Positions 1 through 8,771 of a stretch of 64,000 nucleotides of DNA are shown piece after piece. This DNA comes from Mesorhizobium sp. J8. Lineage in GTDB: Bacteria > Pseudomonadota > Alphaproteobacteria > Rhizobiales > Rhizobiaceae. The notes under the pieces were generated by a model. It saw only the letters and a program-made list of their open reading frames with translations, was not told where the DNA came from and did not search any database. Every line of letters starts with the position of its first letter. The first letter of the stretch is position 1. A program made the translations under genes and the position numbers. The stretch spans positions 1,674,001 to 1,738,000 of the forward strand of contig NZ_AP024109.1 of NCBI RefSeq assembly GCF_016591715.1, written 5' to 3'.

Positions 1-995
1 TGAAGCAGTCCAGCCTGCTCGGCTTCGCGGCGCAGATTCTGGCGCGGCCGCGGACCGATTTGCTGGATCACCAGGCCGGCCGCCAGCGAGCCGAGATCAC
101 CGCAATCTTTAAGGCTGCGCCCGGTCGTGTAGCCGTAGAGGAAGCCCGCGGCATAGAGGTCACCGGCGCCGGTTGTGTCGACCAGTCCCCTGGTCTCCAT
201 GGCCTGGATGGTAACCGTCTCGTCGCCGCGCACGATCACCGAACCCTTTTCCGAACGGGTCACGGCGGCTATTCTACAATCTTTGCGTATCGCCGCCAGC
301 GCGTTCTCGAAGGAGGAGGTCTGGTAGAGCGACTTGATCTCGTGGCTGTTGGCGAAAACGATGTCGACCTTGCCCGAACGCATCAGCTCCAGGAATTCAT
401 CGCGATAGCGGTCGACACAGAAGGAATCCGACAGCGTCATGGAGACTTCGCGCCCGGCCGCATGTGCCAGCCGCGCGGTCTGCCGGATTGCTTTCTTGGC
501 GCGTGGCGGATCCCACAGATAGCCCTCGAAATAGGTGACCTTGGCGCCGGCGGCCTTGTCTGCCTCAACATCCTCCGGTCCGAGCTCGACGCAGGCGCCG
601 AGATAGGTGTTCATCGAGCGCTCGCCGTCCGGCGTGACGAAGATCATCGAGCGCGCCGTCGGCGGTTCGCCCTGGAGCGGCCTGGTGTCGAAGGCCACGC
701 CCTGGGCGTGGATGTCGTGGGTATAGATGTCGCCGAGCGCATCGTTCGAAACCTTGCCGCAGAAGGCGGCGCGGCCACCGAAGCTCGCCACGCCCGCCGC
801 CGTGTTGCCGGCACTGCCGCCCGAAGCCTCGATGGCGGGCCCCATGCGGCTGTAGAGCAGCTCGGCGCGGCTTGTGTCGATGAGGTTCATCGCGCCCTTA
901 ACGATGCCATTGGCCTCCAGGAAGGCTTCGTCGCATTGGGCGATGATATCGACAATGGCATTGCCGATGCAGAGCACGTCATATTCCGGCAGCAA
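1..995 (-). CDS. Adenosine kinase, PfkB family (3' end off window)
   Basis: Sugar/nucleoside kinase of the PfkB family, most like rhizobial adenosine kinase, which phosphorylates adenosine released by the SAM cycle. Seen: N-terminal [16 protein letters not shown], the [11 protein letters not shown] nucleoside-binding stretch and the C-terminal PfkB signature [13 protein letters not shown]. The frame is open to base 1, so the C-terminus lies at or just past the edge. There is no ATG near the conserved N-terminus: the usual Met is replaced by CTG, leaving TTG (995) or GTG (1007) as possible starts, so the start is uncertain. Just upstream is a fragment of a metK 3' end, which suggests this copy once followed a metK gene. 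Confidence 0.85.
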   Translation of the reverse strand, partial: MLPEYDVLCIGNAIVDIIAQCDEAFLEANGIVKGAMNLIDTSRAELLYSRMGPAIEASGGSAGNTAAGVASFGGRAAFCGKVSNDALGDIYTHDIHAQGVAFDTRPLQGEPPTARSMIFVTPDGERSMNTYLGACVELGPEDVEADKAAGAKVTYFEGYLWDPPRAKKAIRQTARLAHAAGREVSMTLSDSFCVDRYRDEFLELMRSGKVDIVFANSHEIKSLYQTSSFENALAAIRKDCRIAAVTRSEKGSVIVRGDETVTIQAMETRGLVDTTGAGDLYAAGFLYGYTTGRSLKDCGDLGSLAAGLVIQQIGPRPRQNLRREAEQAGLL

Positions 996-1075
996 GATCT
1001 CTGGCACGAACGGGCGCGGGTTCGGCCGGCTGGTGTGGGCGTTTCGAGCGCAGATTATCTGGCGTGGAGTCCCTC

Positions 1076-1170
1076 CGGGCTGCGACTCCTGCGTCGCGCC
1101 GCAAGTCGTTGGCTCCGCCGGTCCTCTCCCAGGTGAATTCAGGCTCGTCACGGCCGAGGTTCCGATAGAT
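1076..1170 (-). pseudogene. metK 3'-end fragment
   Basis: On the minus strand this translates to [18 protein letters not shown] and then [11 protein letters not shown], closely matching the last 30 residues of the intact metK ending at 3234. No other part of metK is present here. It sits about 70 bases before the adenosine kinase, the same order and spacing as the metK / kinase-fragment pair near 3150-3234. Confidence 0.8.
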
Positions 1171-1771
1171 CGCGGTAGGAGAACAAGCGGCCCCCTAGCG
1201 ACTTTGATTTCAACCAGATCGTGAACATAGGCCTACCATTCACAGCGACTTGGAACTGCTAAGACTCTGCAAATTTGTTTGAAGGGTCTGTTGCAAGGCT
1301 CTGTCGAAAACGCATGGGATTGGCCACGTGCGAGCAGGCAGTGGACCAACATACCGTTCGGCCGGAGAATCCGAGGGAGTCGGCTGACAGTGCCACGCGA
1401 GCGTGCGGTATCAAGCGCCTGTTTGACCGGTTTGCGCTCCGCCTATGCTAGCCGTGATTGGATCAAGCACGCTTAAGGCAGGTGGTCGTATCCGTCTTAT
1501 CCCGGCAGAGACAAAGCGCGAGGCCGAGAATGTTTGCCCTCACGTCACAATGCGGCTGGCAAGGCCGACACACCCGACCAGTGCGACCGTGTTCGTCTAT
1601 CTCACTTCAAGCAGCAGGGCTGTGGGAATCGCTTCCGCTGCTGGCGCTCAGTGCCCACCTGATTCTTCTTAGATGCAAGCCTGTCCGGGCGTTGGGAAAG
1701 GCTATTCCAGACAGACGCTTTTTTCTAAGCTTTTTGTGGCTCCAGATTCGAAGCGTAAGATCTCCACTGGT
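1171..1771. other. Non-coding, decayed stretch
   Basis: No convincing gene on either strand. It holds only the short IS6-like end at 1284. The reading frames here have no recognisable domains. Confidence 0.5.
1284..1296 (+). repeat. Possible IS6-family terminal repeat remnant
   Basis: GGGTCTGTTGCAA matches the usual outer end of IS6-family elements (GGNNCTGTTGCAA). No transposase follows it, so it would be a solo end. A decayed IS6-type transposase lies at 15.9-16.1 kb. Confidence 0.35.
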
Positions 1772-2626
1772 TTAATCCCGAGCCTCTACAGCATCTCCTA
1801 CTTTAGCTCTACGCCAGCGACGTCGATCGAACGGGAACATAATGTAGTCGCGCACGGTGAGCGGCTCGGGTTGGTTTCGCATGCCAACCTCCGGCCACTC
1901 ATTCTTTTTTGGCCAGTATGCAGTTAGAAAAATCGTGTCCCAAATCGTTGTAAAGAAGCCATAGTTTCGATGCCGGTGATGCGCTTCCATCGAGTGGTGA
2001 ATGCGGTGGAATTTGTTGTCGCCAATGATGTATCGAAGCGGCCCAAGATTGATGCGGGTACTGGAGTGCGAAAGATGGGCCTGAAAGGTGATCAGCGTCA
2101 TGGCCACAATGGGCACTACGCCAGATTCAAAATGGATCAGAGCGAGTGGTAGTGCGACCAAGGCTGCGTAAACGAGTGGCTCGGTGATGTGATGATTGCA
2201 ATTCCATGCCGTCAATTCGCGGATCGAGTGGTGAGTCGCGTGCAGGCGCCAGAGGAATGGAACAGCATGCTGAGCGCGGTGCATCCAATAGTAGAAGAAG
2301 TCGCCTGCAATCGCGACTAAAACTCCCGAAAGAACCGCCAATCCACTGTTGACGATCGCATTGTCGGAGTGAAGCATTCCGAAATTGATCGTTACGAGCG
2401 GCTTTATTCCTATCCAAGCCAGGCCAACAGCGAAGAAGTGCCAAACAAACGCGCCGAGTCCGAGCCGAATAAGCCAATTCCGCACGCCGCGAACATATGA
2501 GGCAAGACTGTATCGATAAGCCGGAAAGGTGAGTTCCAGCGCGGCGCAAATGGTAGCGAAGACCACAACCAACTCGAGCGATTTCACGAAAATCTGGGTT
2601 ATCTGATTAAAATCGAGAATTTGCAT
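1772..2626 (-). CDS. Sterol desaturase / fatty acid hydroxylase family membrane protein behind a nod box
   Basis: 284-residue integral membrane di-iron oxygenase of the fatty acid hydroxylase/sterol desaturase superfamily, which uses O2 to hydroxylate or desaturate a lipid. Seen: three histidine clusters, H116RAQH120, H129ATHH133 and HRIHHSMEAHHRHRN at about 207-221, plus hydrophobic segments near 15-35, 58-75, 90-112 and 150-180. The ATG at 2626 has GGAG 8 bases upstream. The gene stands alone. A nod box lies 269 bp upstream in the correct orientation, so NodD-flavonoid control is likely. The substrate is unknown. The acyl chain of the Nod factor, a hopanoid or a membrane lipid are all possible; this is inference. 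It matches no nod gene I can name. Confidence 0.88.
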   Translation of the reverse strand: MQILDFNQITQIFVKSLELVVVFATICAALELTFPAYRYSLASYVRGVRNWLIRLGLGAFVWHFFAVGLAWIGIKPLVTINFGMLHSDNAIVNSGLAVLSGVLVAIAGDFFYYWMHRAQHAVPFLWRLHATHHSIRELTAWNCNHHITEPLVYAALVALPLALIHFESGVVPIVAMTLITFQAHLSHSSTRINLGPLRYIIGDNKFHRIHHSMEAHHRHRNYGFFTTIWDTIFLTAYWPKKNEWPEVGMRNQPEPLTVRDYIMFPFDRRRWRRAKVGDAVEARD

Positions 2627-2894
2627 TTGTTTGCTCCGGCGAATCGTTCAAAATGCGCCAGCTTCAGGTCGGATCTTCGAGGCGGTCATCTTCGTCATCA
2701 GGGCGAATCCAATAGTTATGAATCTCCAGCGCCGCCCGACAAATTCGAGCTCGGCAGCCGAATCTATACCCGCGCAGAACGTATGAATTGCACGGTGGTC
2801 GGCCATGCAACTTGCGTTTCGCTGCGCATCCAAACGGTGATTATTCCGCCGGCACGGCGGGGCACCGCGGGAGCGGACTATGCGAGGTTCTCCC
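2627..2894. promoter_or_regulatory. Leader between nod box and desaturase gene
   Basis: 269 bp on the minus strand from the nod box to the ATG at 2626. I see no other gene. nod-box transcripts usually start about 25 bp past the box, which would give a leader of roughly 240 nt. Confidence 0.4.
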
Positions 2895-2943
2895 GGATTG
2901 GTAAAATTGATTGTTTGGATAAGCCGTATCCATTTCCCAAATG
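2895..2943 (-). promoter_or_regulatory. nod box (NodD binding site) facing the desaturase gene
   Basis: Read on the minus strand, the right half contains ATCC followed by AAACAATCAATTTTACCAAT and CC, which fits the nod-box consensus at every fixed position. Left of it, GATA-N4-TT-ATC fits the middle part with one mismatch. The far left keeps only CAT and ATG GAT and is degenerate. Downstream on the same strand is the sterol-desaturase gene. Confidence 0.82.
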
Positions 2944-3050
2944 AGTCGGAGAAGCAGAGGAGCGACGTGGATTGTCCGCCTGAGGTTGCAAGCTATGCGC
3001 CATTGTGTTGCGGCGGCGACCCGCTATGGCAAAAGAACTTTGTGAACCAG

Positions 3051-3147
3051 CAGCTCGGCGGGTCGGGCGTTGTTGAGGTTCATCGCGCCCTTACTGAGGC
3101 GATGATTTCGGCGATGGCATTGCCGATGAAAAGCGCATCAACGTCTC
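3051..3147 (-). pseudogene. Adenosine kinase 5'-end fragment
   Basis: On the minus strand it reads GDVDALFIGNAIAEIIAS, matching the N-terminus of the kinase at 1-995. An internal deletion removes about 12 codons, and the sequence then rejoins at the KGAMNL region in another frame before similarity ends. It lies just downstream of metK, where an intact kinase gene would be expected. Confidence 0.75.
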
Positions 3148-3233
3148 CGCAACAGACCTCCCGGCCTTCTGCCATGCCGGCTGCGCGAGGTCTGGTCATG
3201 ACATGGTGTTCCGCTTCCATTTTGCGTTGGCTC

Positions 3234-4430
3234 TCAAGGGGCGGCGAGCCCTGCCTCGCGCCGCAAGTCGTCGGCTCTGTCAGTCCTCTCCCAGGTGAAC
3301 TCAGGCTCTTCACGGCCGAAATGCCCATAGGTCGCGGTCTTGCGGTAAATCGGGCGTAAGAGATCAAGCATCTTGATAATGCCCTTCGGTCTGAGATCGA
3401 ACAGCTCAAGAACGAGCCGCTCGATCGTTCTTTCCTCAATCCTTGCGGTGCCGAAAGTGTTGACCATGACAGACACCGGACTTGCCACGCCGATCGCGTA
3501 AGCAACCTGCACCTCGCAGACGTCCGCAAGGCCGCTCGCCACGATATTCTTGGCGACATACCGGGCGGCATAGGCTGCCGAGCGGTCAACCTTGGACGGG
3601 TCCTTGCCCGAAAAGGCGCCGCCGCCGTGGCGCCCCATTCCACCATAGGAATCGACGATGATCTTGCGTCCAGTGAGGCCGCAGTCGCCGCGCGGCCCAC
3701 CGACTACGAACCGACCCGTTGGGTTGACCAGAATTCTGATGCCTTCCGCGTCCAGGTCGGGCGGCAGAACCGGCTTTATGATTTCCTCAATGACGCCCTC
3801 GCGGACCGTCTCCTGCGAAACCTGCTCATCGTGCTGCGTCGACACGACGATGGTGTCCAGGGCGATAGGGCGCAAACCCTCATAGCGCACCGACACTTGC
3901 GACTTCACGTCAGGACGCAACCAGCTAAGCTCTCCTGCCTTGCGGACATCCGCCTGCCTTTTCGTCAAACGGTGGGCGAGCTGGATTGGCAAAGGCATCA
4001 GCGTGTCGGTCTCGCGGCATGCATAGCCGAACATGAGGCCCTGATCTCCCGCTCCCTGTTCGAGGTCCTGCCCCCGACCTTCGTCAACGCCTTGGCTAAT
4101 GTCGGGCGACTGCTCGGTGAGGGCATGAACGACTGAGCAATGCCGGCCATCAAAGCCAACGGCCTCATCGTCGTATCCAACATCAATGATCGTATCGCGG
4201 GCAACCTGGCTGTAGTCGACATTTGCGTCGCTGGTAATCTCGCCGGCCAGAACGACTGTCCCTGTCTTCACCAAGGCTTCACATGTCTTCACCAGGGTTT
4301 CACAAGCGACGCGCGCCTTCGGATCGAAGCGGAGCACCGCATCGAGGATAGCATCCGAGATGTTGTCGGCCAGCTTATCCGGGTGTCCCGCGCCTACCGA
4401 TTCGGAAGAGAATACGAACTGCCTAGCCAT
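3234..4430 (-). CDS. metK: S-adenosylmethionine synthetase
   Basis: 398-residue methionine adenosyltransferase making SAM from methionine and ATP in the cytosol. Seen: [26 protein letters not shown] at the N-terminus, the hexapeptide GAGDQG, and the [19 protein letters not shown] loop. The ATG at 4430 was chosen because [12 protein letters not shown] is the usual family N-terminus; the longer reading to 4604 runs into glyA. It is the last intact gene of arsR-glyA-metK, 52 bp after glyA. Odd: residues [10 protein letters not shown] contain a 7-residue insertion from a 21-bp tandem duplication. The reading frame is otherwise intact, so the enzyme may still work. Confidence 0.95.
   Translation of the reverse strand: MARQFVFSSESVGAGHPDKLADNISDAILDAVLRFDPKARVACETLVKTCEALVKTGTVVLAGEITSDANVDYSQVARDTIIDVGYDDEAVGFDGRHCSVVHALTEQSPDISQGVDEGRGQDLEQGAGDQGLMFGYACRETDTLMPLPIQLAHRLTKRQADVRKAGELSWLRPDVKSQVSVRYEGLRPIALDTIVVSTQHDEQVSQETVREGVIEEIIKPVLPPDLDAEGIRILVNPTGRFVVGGPRGDCGLTGRKIIVDSYGGMGRHGGGAFSGKDPSKVDRSAAYAARYVAKNIVASGLADVCEVQVAYAIGVASPVSVMVNTFGTARIEERTIERLVLELFDLRPKGIIKMLDLLRPIYRKTATYGHFGREEPEFTWERTDRADDLRREAGLAAP
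4263..4304 (-). repeat. 21-bp tandem duplication inside metK
   Basis: Two adjacent 21-bp units, 4263-4283 and 4284-4304, differ at only two bases. They add CEALVKT after CETLVKT. Typical MetK has a single copy followed by G-x-V-x-x-AGE. Confidence 0.9.
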
Positions 4431-4482
4431 GAAATGCCTCGCGTCGGATGTTAGAGTTGCGTGGGCGCGTGCTCGAGCTGCC

Positions 4483-5820
4483 TTACCTGTCGGTGATGCC
4501 TGGCACCTCGAACGCCGCGCACAACTCGGCAACGTTTCTTCGCACGCCGGCATGAAGATCTTCGTCGTCTGGCCGCCGGAGAACGGAGTCAATGAAGCCG
4601 GCAATTTGCACCATTTCCCCCTCGCGCATGCCCATTGACGTCACTGCCGGCGATCCCAAGCGAATTCCGCTCGTAACCGCCGGGTCGCGCGGATCGCCCG
4701 GCACCATGTTAAAGTTCGCAATGATGCCCGCCCTTGCTAATCGCTCGGCATAGGCCTTGCCGGACAGTGGTCGATCGCGCAGATCAAGGATGAGCATGTG
4801 ATTGTCGGTCCCGCCGGTGACCAGGTCATAGCCTCGCTCTAGCAACGCCTGGGCCAGGGTCTTGGCATTCTTGACGATCTGTTGGCCGTAGCTACGGAAG
4901 GACGGGGTCGCGGCTTCTTGTAAGGCGACCGCTAGCGCAGCGATAACATTCATATGCGGCCCGCCTTGCAGGTGAGGGAAGACCGCGCGATCTATCCGCC
5001 TGGCTAGATTGTGTTTGCTCTTCGGATGATACAGAGCCTGATAGCGATCTTCCTTCTTGGACAAAATGAAGCCACCGCGGGGGCCGCGGATCGATTTGTG
5101 CGAGGTGCTGCTGACGACGTCGCAATGGCGCACGGGGTTCGGGTGTACTTCTGCAGCAATCAGGCCGCTGATGTGCGCAATGTCGGCTACAAGGTAGGAG
5201 TCCGCCTCCACAGCGATTTCTGCCATTGCCGCATAGTCAAAGAGACGCGGATAAGCAGTTCCGCCCACCCAAATGAGCCGCGGCCGTTCCCGCTTGGCTG
5301 TCTCGCGCAAGCGGTCATAGTCAATTTGCTGCGTTGTTTCGTGCAGCCCGTAGGGGACTCGTCGATAGTCAGTTCCGGAAAAGTTGATGGCCCAACCATG
5401 GGTCAGATGCCCCCCTTCCGGAATGGGCAAGCCCATGACTTTGTCGCAGGGCTTCAAAAGCGCGCGGTACACAGCCTGATTGGCCGGCGAGCCGGAATAA
5501 GGCTGGACGTTGGCGTGTTCGCTGCCAAATAGTTCCTTCAAGCGCTCAATGGCGAGGTTCTCAAGCTCATCGACGATCTCGTTTCCCGCGTAGTAGCGCG
5601 CACCGGGGTACCCCTCGGCATACTTGTTTGTGAAAATCGACCCGGTCGCTTCCAGAACTGCCGATGAGGCAAAGTTTTCAGAAGCGATTAGTTTGAGCGT
5701 CGTGCGCTCCTGTCGCTCTTGTCTCAGAAGCAGTTCGTGAACACGGCTATCAACCGCGGCTAAGGAAGAGCGCTCGCAAGTGTCGGGCTGCTCGATGGCG
5801 AGATCGGCGGAGTTGTCCAT
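4483..5820 (-). CDS. glyA: Serine hydroxymethyltransferase
   Basis: About 445-residue PLP enzyme converting serine and tetrahydrofolate to glycine and 5,10-methylene-THF, feeding one-carbon units to methionine and SAM synthesis. Seen: [30 protein letters not shown], the PLP-lysine region [14 protein letters not shown] (usually TTTHKTLRGPRGG) and the C-terminal [10 protein letters not shown]. The start is either ATG 5820 (GGAG 12 bases upstream) or TTG 5847, one base after the arsR stop, which would be translationally coupled. It is probably a second, island-borne copy; the divergent PLP-lysine region supports this. Confidence 0.93.
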   Translation of the reverse strand: MDNSADLAIEQPDTCERSSLAAVDSRVHELLLRQERQERTTLKLIASENFASSAVLEATGSIFTNKYAEGYPGARYYAGNEIVDELENLAIERLKELFGSEHANVQPYSGSPANQAVYRALLKPCDKVMGLPIPEGGHLTHGWAINFSGTDYRRVPYGLHETTQQIDYDRLRETAKRERPRLIWVGGTAYPRLFDYAAMAEIAVEADSYLVADIAHISGLIAAEVHPNPVRHCDVVSSTSHKSIRGPRGGFILSKKEDRYQALYHPKSKHNLARRIDRAVFPHLQGGPHMNVIAALAVALQEAATPSFRSYGQQIVKNAKTLAQALLERGYDLVTGGTDNHMLILDLRDRPLSGKAYAERLARAGIIANFNMVPGDPRDPAVTSGIRLGSPAVTSMGMREGEMVQIAGFIDSVLRRPDDEDLHAGVRRNVAELCAAFEVPGITDR

Positions 5821-5848
5821 CGTGGGTTCGCGCTCCAATTGGATCAAT

Positions 5849-6205
5849 CTATTTCGCGATTAGGCAGGCTGCCCCCTTCGGCTGCTCGTCTCGTATCGCT
5901 TCGAGTCGTTGTAGGTCTCGTTCATGATGGCCATCGCAGTGGGGCAGGAGATCGACTAGTAATTGGATCAGACCGCCGTCCTTGCCTCGTGCTTTGAGTT
6001 GATAGGAGCGCCACGGACGTTGTTCGTTGCAACAAAGAAAGTCCGCTCTGGCGAGTAGCCGGACATGTCGCACAACGCGATCGCGACGTAGATCCAAAAT
6101 GTCTGCCAGCTCGCAGACAGTTAGGTCTGCATGCGCGCAAAGGCCCAGGATTCGAAGGCGATCAAGATGCGCTGCCGTCCGTAAGCGACTGACCAGTGTC
6201 ATCAT
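5849..6205 (-). CDS. ArsR-family winged-helix regulator of the SAM-cycle operon
   Basis: 118 residues. Residues 1-80 form an ArsR-type winged helix: RLRILGLCAHADLTVCELADIL, then a recognition region (RDRVVRHVRLLARADFL) and a wing (NEQRPWRSYQL). No metal-binding Cys pair is seen. ArsR-type regulators next to metF, metK or ahcY genes usually sense SAM-cycle metabolites (SahR-like), and many alphaproteobacterial members carry a C-terminal methyltransferase; here the protein ends soon after the winged helix. First gene of arsR-glyA-metK, so autoregulation is likely. Function is inferred from fold and context. Confidence 0.75.
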   Translation of the reverse strand: MMTLVSRLRTAAHLDRLRILGLCAHADLTVCELADILDLRRDRVVRHVRLLARADFLCCNEQRPWRSYQLKARGKDGGLIQLLVDLLPHCDGHHERDLQRLEAIRDEQPKGAACLIAK

Positions 6206-6247
6206 TGTTCAGCATCATCGAGCCATATGGAAAGACTGGATACTCTT

Positions 6248-6263
6248 TGCATTGAATTTGCCA
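6248..6263 (-). promoter_or_regulatory. Candidate sigma-54 promoter for arsR-glyA-metK
   Basis: Minus strand TGGCAAATTCAATGCA has GG-N10-GC spacing and a good -24 element, but ATGC instead of TTGC at -12. A start near 6237 would be about 30 bp before arsR. Upstream at 6304-6320 is TGT-N11-ACA, one base longer than the NifA consensus, so NifA control is not established. Confidence 0.4.
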
Positions 6264-6503
6264 TCTGGCGCTCTCCGCAGATGCAGCAGCTTTCAAACCA
6301 AATTGTTCCACAACTGGACACTCTCGGTGCACGCAAGCAGACGTATAATTAGGACGAGCGCTCTTGTTGCCATGGCCTGTAGCCATAGATTGGGTCCAGT
6401 TCGGCGGTCGGAGATCAGGGGAACCGCGGTATTGAATCCTCTCACTGACCTCAGACGTTGAGATATGCTATCACCCACAGCGATTTCTGGTTGCTAAGTG
6501 TCT

Positions 6504-6743
6504 ATGAACTTCTTTGAAGAAACTGTTGCAACTGCTCGCCGAGATGCCGGTCAAGATGGGTCGAGCCGCATGGTTTCAAGCCAACGGGGCGGCATGGTGG
6601 GGATTCGAAGGATGCCAGACATCCTTGGGTCGAAGTGCACCGGCTGGGGTGACGCGGCCTGCGCCATTGATGGCGTGAGCTTAGAAGACCTGCTCGACAG
6701 GATCGAGGCCAGCCGTCGCGACAGCGCTGAGATGTGCTCTTAG
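6504..6743 (+). CDS. Small hypothetical ORF
   Basis: 79 codons from ATG 6504 (or 81 from GTG 6498). No recognised domain. The C-terminal SLEDLLDRIEASRRDSAEM could form a helix. There is no clear Shine-Dalgarno sequence. It may be a remnant rather than a gene. Confidence 0.25.
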   Translation: MNFFEETVATARRDAGQDGSSRMVSSQRGGMVGIRRMPDILGSKCTGWGDAACAIDGVSLEDLLDRIEASRRDSAEMCS

Positions 6744-6769
6744 GGTATGAGAGCGCTTGGTATCCTTGG

Positions 6770-7159
6770 CTAGGCTCCAGGCAAAGTGCCCGTCGATGCC
6801 ACTTCGAATAGGTCGAGCAGAATTGCCACCCCGACGCCGCAGGCGGTCACGATGAGGCCTGCCATGAAAGTGCGGTTGGCGCGCACGTAGGCGCGGCGTC
6901 GCAGCGAACTCATGTCGAGCAACATCCATAGCGCCCGCAACTGCGATGCTATCCCGACCAGGATCGGGATCACTGCGAACAGGTCGTAAAATTGCCACGG
7001 CACCGGGTTTGCCGCCCAATGTGTGACGAAACCCAGTGAAAACGCCAGCAATATGCCGACGACGGTGATTGTGCCGTTTCGGAAGACGGTCTCGATCGGT
7101 TCTTCCTTGGGATTATGCTCGTCCAATCGCCTCTCTCTGCAGGTCTGCGCAGTCATCAC
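6770..7159 (-). CDS. Small membrane protein, three predicted TM helices
   Basis: 129 residues with hydrophobic segments near 30-47 (TITVVGILLAFSLGFVTHW), 58-80 (FYDLFAVIPILVGIASQL) and 100-121 (AGLIVTACGVGVAILLDLF), separated by short Arg-rich loops. No catalytic motif is seen. It looks like a genuine membrane protein, but I cannot name a family. GTG 7159 or ATG 7156 are possible starts. It stands alone between decayed stretches. Confidence 0.65.
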   Translation of the reverse strand: MMTAQTCRERRLDEHNPKEEPIETVFRNGTITVVGILLAFSLGFVTHWAANPVPWQFYDLFAVIPILVGIASQLRALWMLLDMSSLRRRAYVRANRTFMAGLIVTACGVGVAILLDLFEVASTGTLPGA

Positions 7160-8003
7160 ACAGCATGTGAACTGATCTATGGATCCTCCGAAGACTGGAG
7201 TTTGCCGACTTCAGGCTAGTGGCGTCATCGGATTCATCCGTGAGCCCATCTCTTGATACGAGAAAGAAGCAAAACTAAGTCGGCATGGACGCGCGATGCT
7301 GACGCCGCAGCGTTTGCCTGTCTTACGTGAAAGGCTGGTCAGCCTGCTCGCAAGATCCATAGGGCGGGTTTCTCTAACTCATCGATAGCAGCGGAATTTT
7401 GAATTATCGCCTGAGACTCGGTGCCTCAGTACGGGGTCACAATGCCTTGGCGGAAGGTGAGGGGCTTTGCCCCGAGCTCTGACAGAGGCGCGGTCTTCCG
7501 AGGTTCAGTGTGCGCGCGCCTGCCCCGCTGATCCTTATCCGCCAGCCCTCATTCTCGGCGAAGCGAAGCGGTTCAGGAAACCTGAGTTCCAGATAAAGAG
7601 AGGTGGGACTACTACTTGGCCGGATTGCGAAATGGCGCCCCCGGTGGCGCCAGACCCTTGCCCGCAAACCCGGTGCAGGAGCCTCCGGTTGAATCCTTCG
7701 GCAGCGCGCTTGGCCAAGCTCTCCTTGAACCAAGGTTTCACCGCCATTTCCCCGATGACCAGGCGACGCTGGAGGCTTGCGTGCTGTAAGTGAACAGCTC
7801 GCGACCAGCCTGCAGCGGCCTTTAGCCGAGAGCGACGACCTTTATCTCCAGCCATAGGGTGCTTGGCTCCTGCCGATTATTGTCCGCTTAACCGAGGATC
7901 ATTCACCGAATACCAGCCAGCGCCACAAAAGCGGTCAGGATCCAGATGCTTTCGTCACGAGGCACCGGCCGCGAACATGATCCTCAAGGCGAAGCACGGG
8001 CGA
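7160..8003. other. No convincing gene; carries a groESL-like promoter element
   Basis: About 840 bp. Open frames at 7437-7855 on both strands lack domains and a good start signal. The only notable element is the block at 7248-7300, shared with the region upstream of groES. Confidence 0.45.
7248..7300 (+). repeat. About 50-bp element shared with the groES upstream region
   Basis: Aligns with 20163-20213: CTCTTGA, then GAAAG, CAAAA, AGT, CGGCATG and CGCGATGC are kept with the same spacing give or take one base. The CTTGA-N17 layout resembles a heat-shock or housekeeping -35/-10 pair. No groES-like sequence follows here. Confidence 0.55.
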
Positions 8004-8771
8004 CTATCGCGAGTCCGATCCAGCTTTCGAAATCTTCTCGAAAATAAGCCGCTTGCCTTCGCTCACGCTCTCCTCGAGCGACTTCTCACCGGCCAGATGC
8101 GCGGCTATCGCGCTCGCCAGCATGCAGCCCGTCCCGCGCATCGATCCTGCAAGCCTGGGCACGTCGAAGCGGATGGACTCCTGTCCGGAGCTCAACAGGA
8201 CGTCCGTTGATCTGGGTCCCGTCGTATGGCCGCCCTTGATGAGCAGCGCCTGCGGCCCGGCCGCAAGCAATCGTTCTCCCTGCCGCAGCGCATCATCGTC
8301 GTCCACGGCCAGATCCGAGTCGGTCAGGATCGCCAGCTCGACGAGATTTGGCGTGACAAGACGGCAAAGCGGCATGAGATCGCGCTTCAAGACTCCGACC
8401 GCCCCCGGTTCCAGCAGTTGCCTGCCCGACGAGGAAGCCAGCACCGGATCGAGGACTGCCGGTATCCGCGGATTTTCGCGCAGTACGGCGGCAACCGCCG
8501 CGATGACACGTCCCGTCGAAAGCATGCCGATCTTTATCGCCGACACGCTGTTGGCCCGCAGCGCCGCGCGCATCTGATCGGCGACCAGGCCGGGCTGCAT
8601 ATGGTGGACTGCCGTGACTGATTGGTGTGTCTGCACCGTCACGGCGGTAACGGCAAGACAGGTCCGCAGGCCGATCGAGGAAATCGTCTCGATGTCGCGC
8701 GCGATCCCGGCGCCTCCGCTGGAATCCGATCCGCCGACGACAAGCACATGCGGGTCTCGGTTCAGCGCCAT
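8004..8771 (-). CDS. thiD: Hydroxymethylpyrimidine (phosphate) kinase
   Basis: 255-residue ribokinase-fold enzyme that phosphorylates HMP and HMP-P to HMP-PP for thiamine synthesis. Seen: VLVVGGSDSSGGAGIARDIE at the N-terminus, TPNLVE in the middle and the anion-hole loop GSMRGTGCMLASAI near residue 220. The ATG at 8771 overlaps the end of thiE by 10 bp, which supports the start over the much longer open frame. Last gene of thiCOSGED. Confidence 0.93.
   Translation of the reverse strand: MALNRDPHVLVVGGSDSSGGAGIARDIETISSIGLRTCLAVTAVTVQTHQSVTAVHHMQPGLVADQMRAALRANSVSAIKIGMLSTGRVIAAVAAVLRENPRIPAVLDPVLASSSGRQLLEPGAVGVLKRDLMPLCRLVTPNLVELAILTDSDLAVDDDDALRQGERLLAAGPQALLIKGGHTTGPRSTDVLLSSGQESIRFDVPRLAGSMRGTGCMLASAIAAHLAGEKSLEESVSEGKRLIFEKISKAGSDSR

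Noticed and set aside
60..1136. 358-codon plus-strand frame
   Set aside because: It is antisense to the adenosine kinase and has no domain; high GC makes the opposite strand open.
2880..3359. 159-codon plus-strand frame
   Set aside because: Antisense to the kinase fragment and the metK end, and begins in the nod box.
7279..7300. Sigma-54-like CGGCATG...GATGC, also at 20194
   Set aside because: GG and GC are 14 bases apart instead of 10, so not a sigma-54 promoter.
7535..7855. 106-codon minus-strand frame
   Set aside because: No domain, no SD, and overlapping frames of similar length on both strands.
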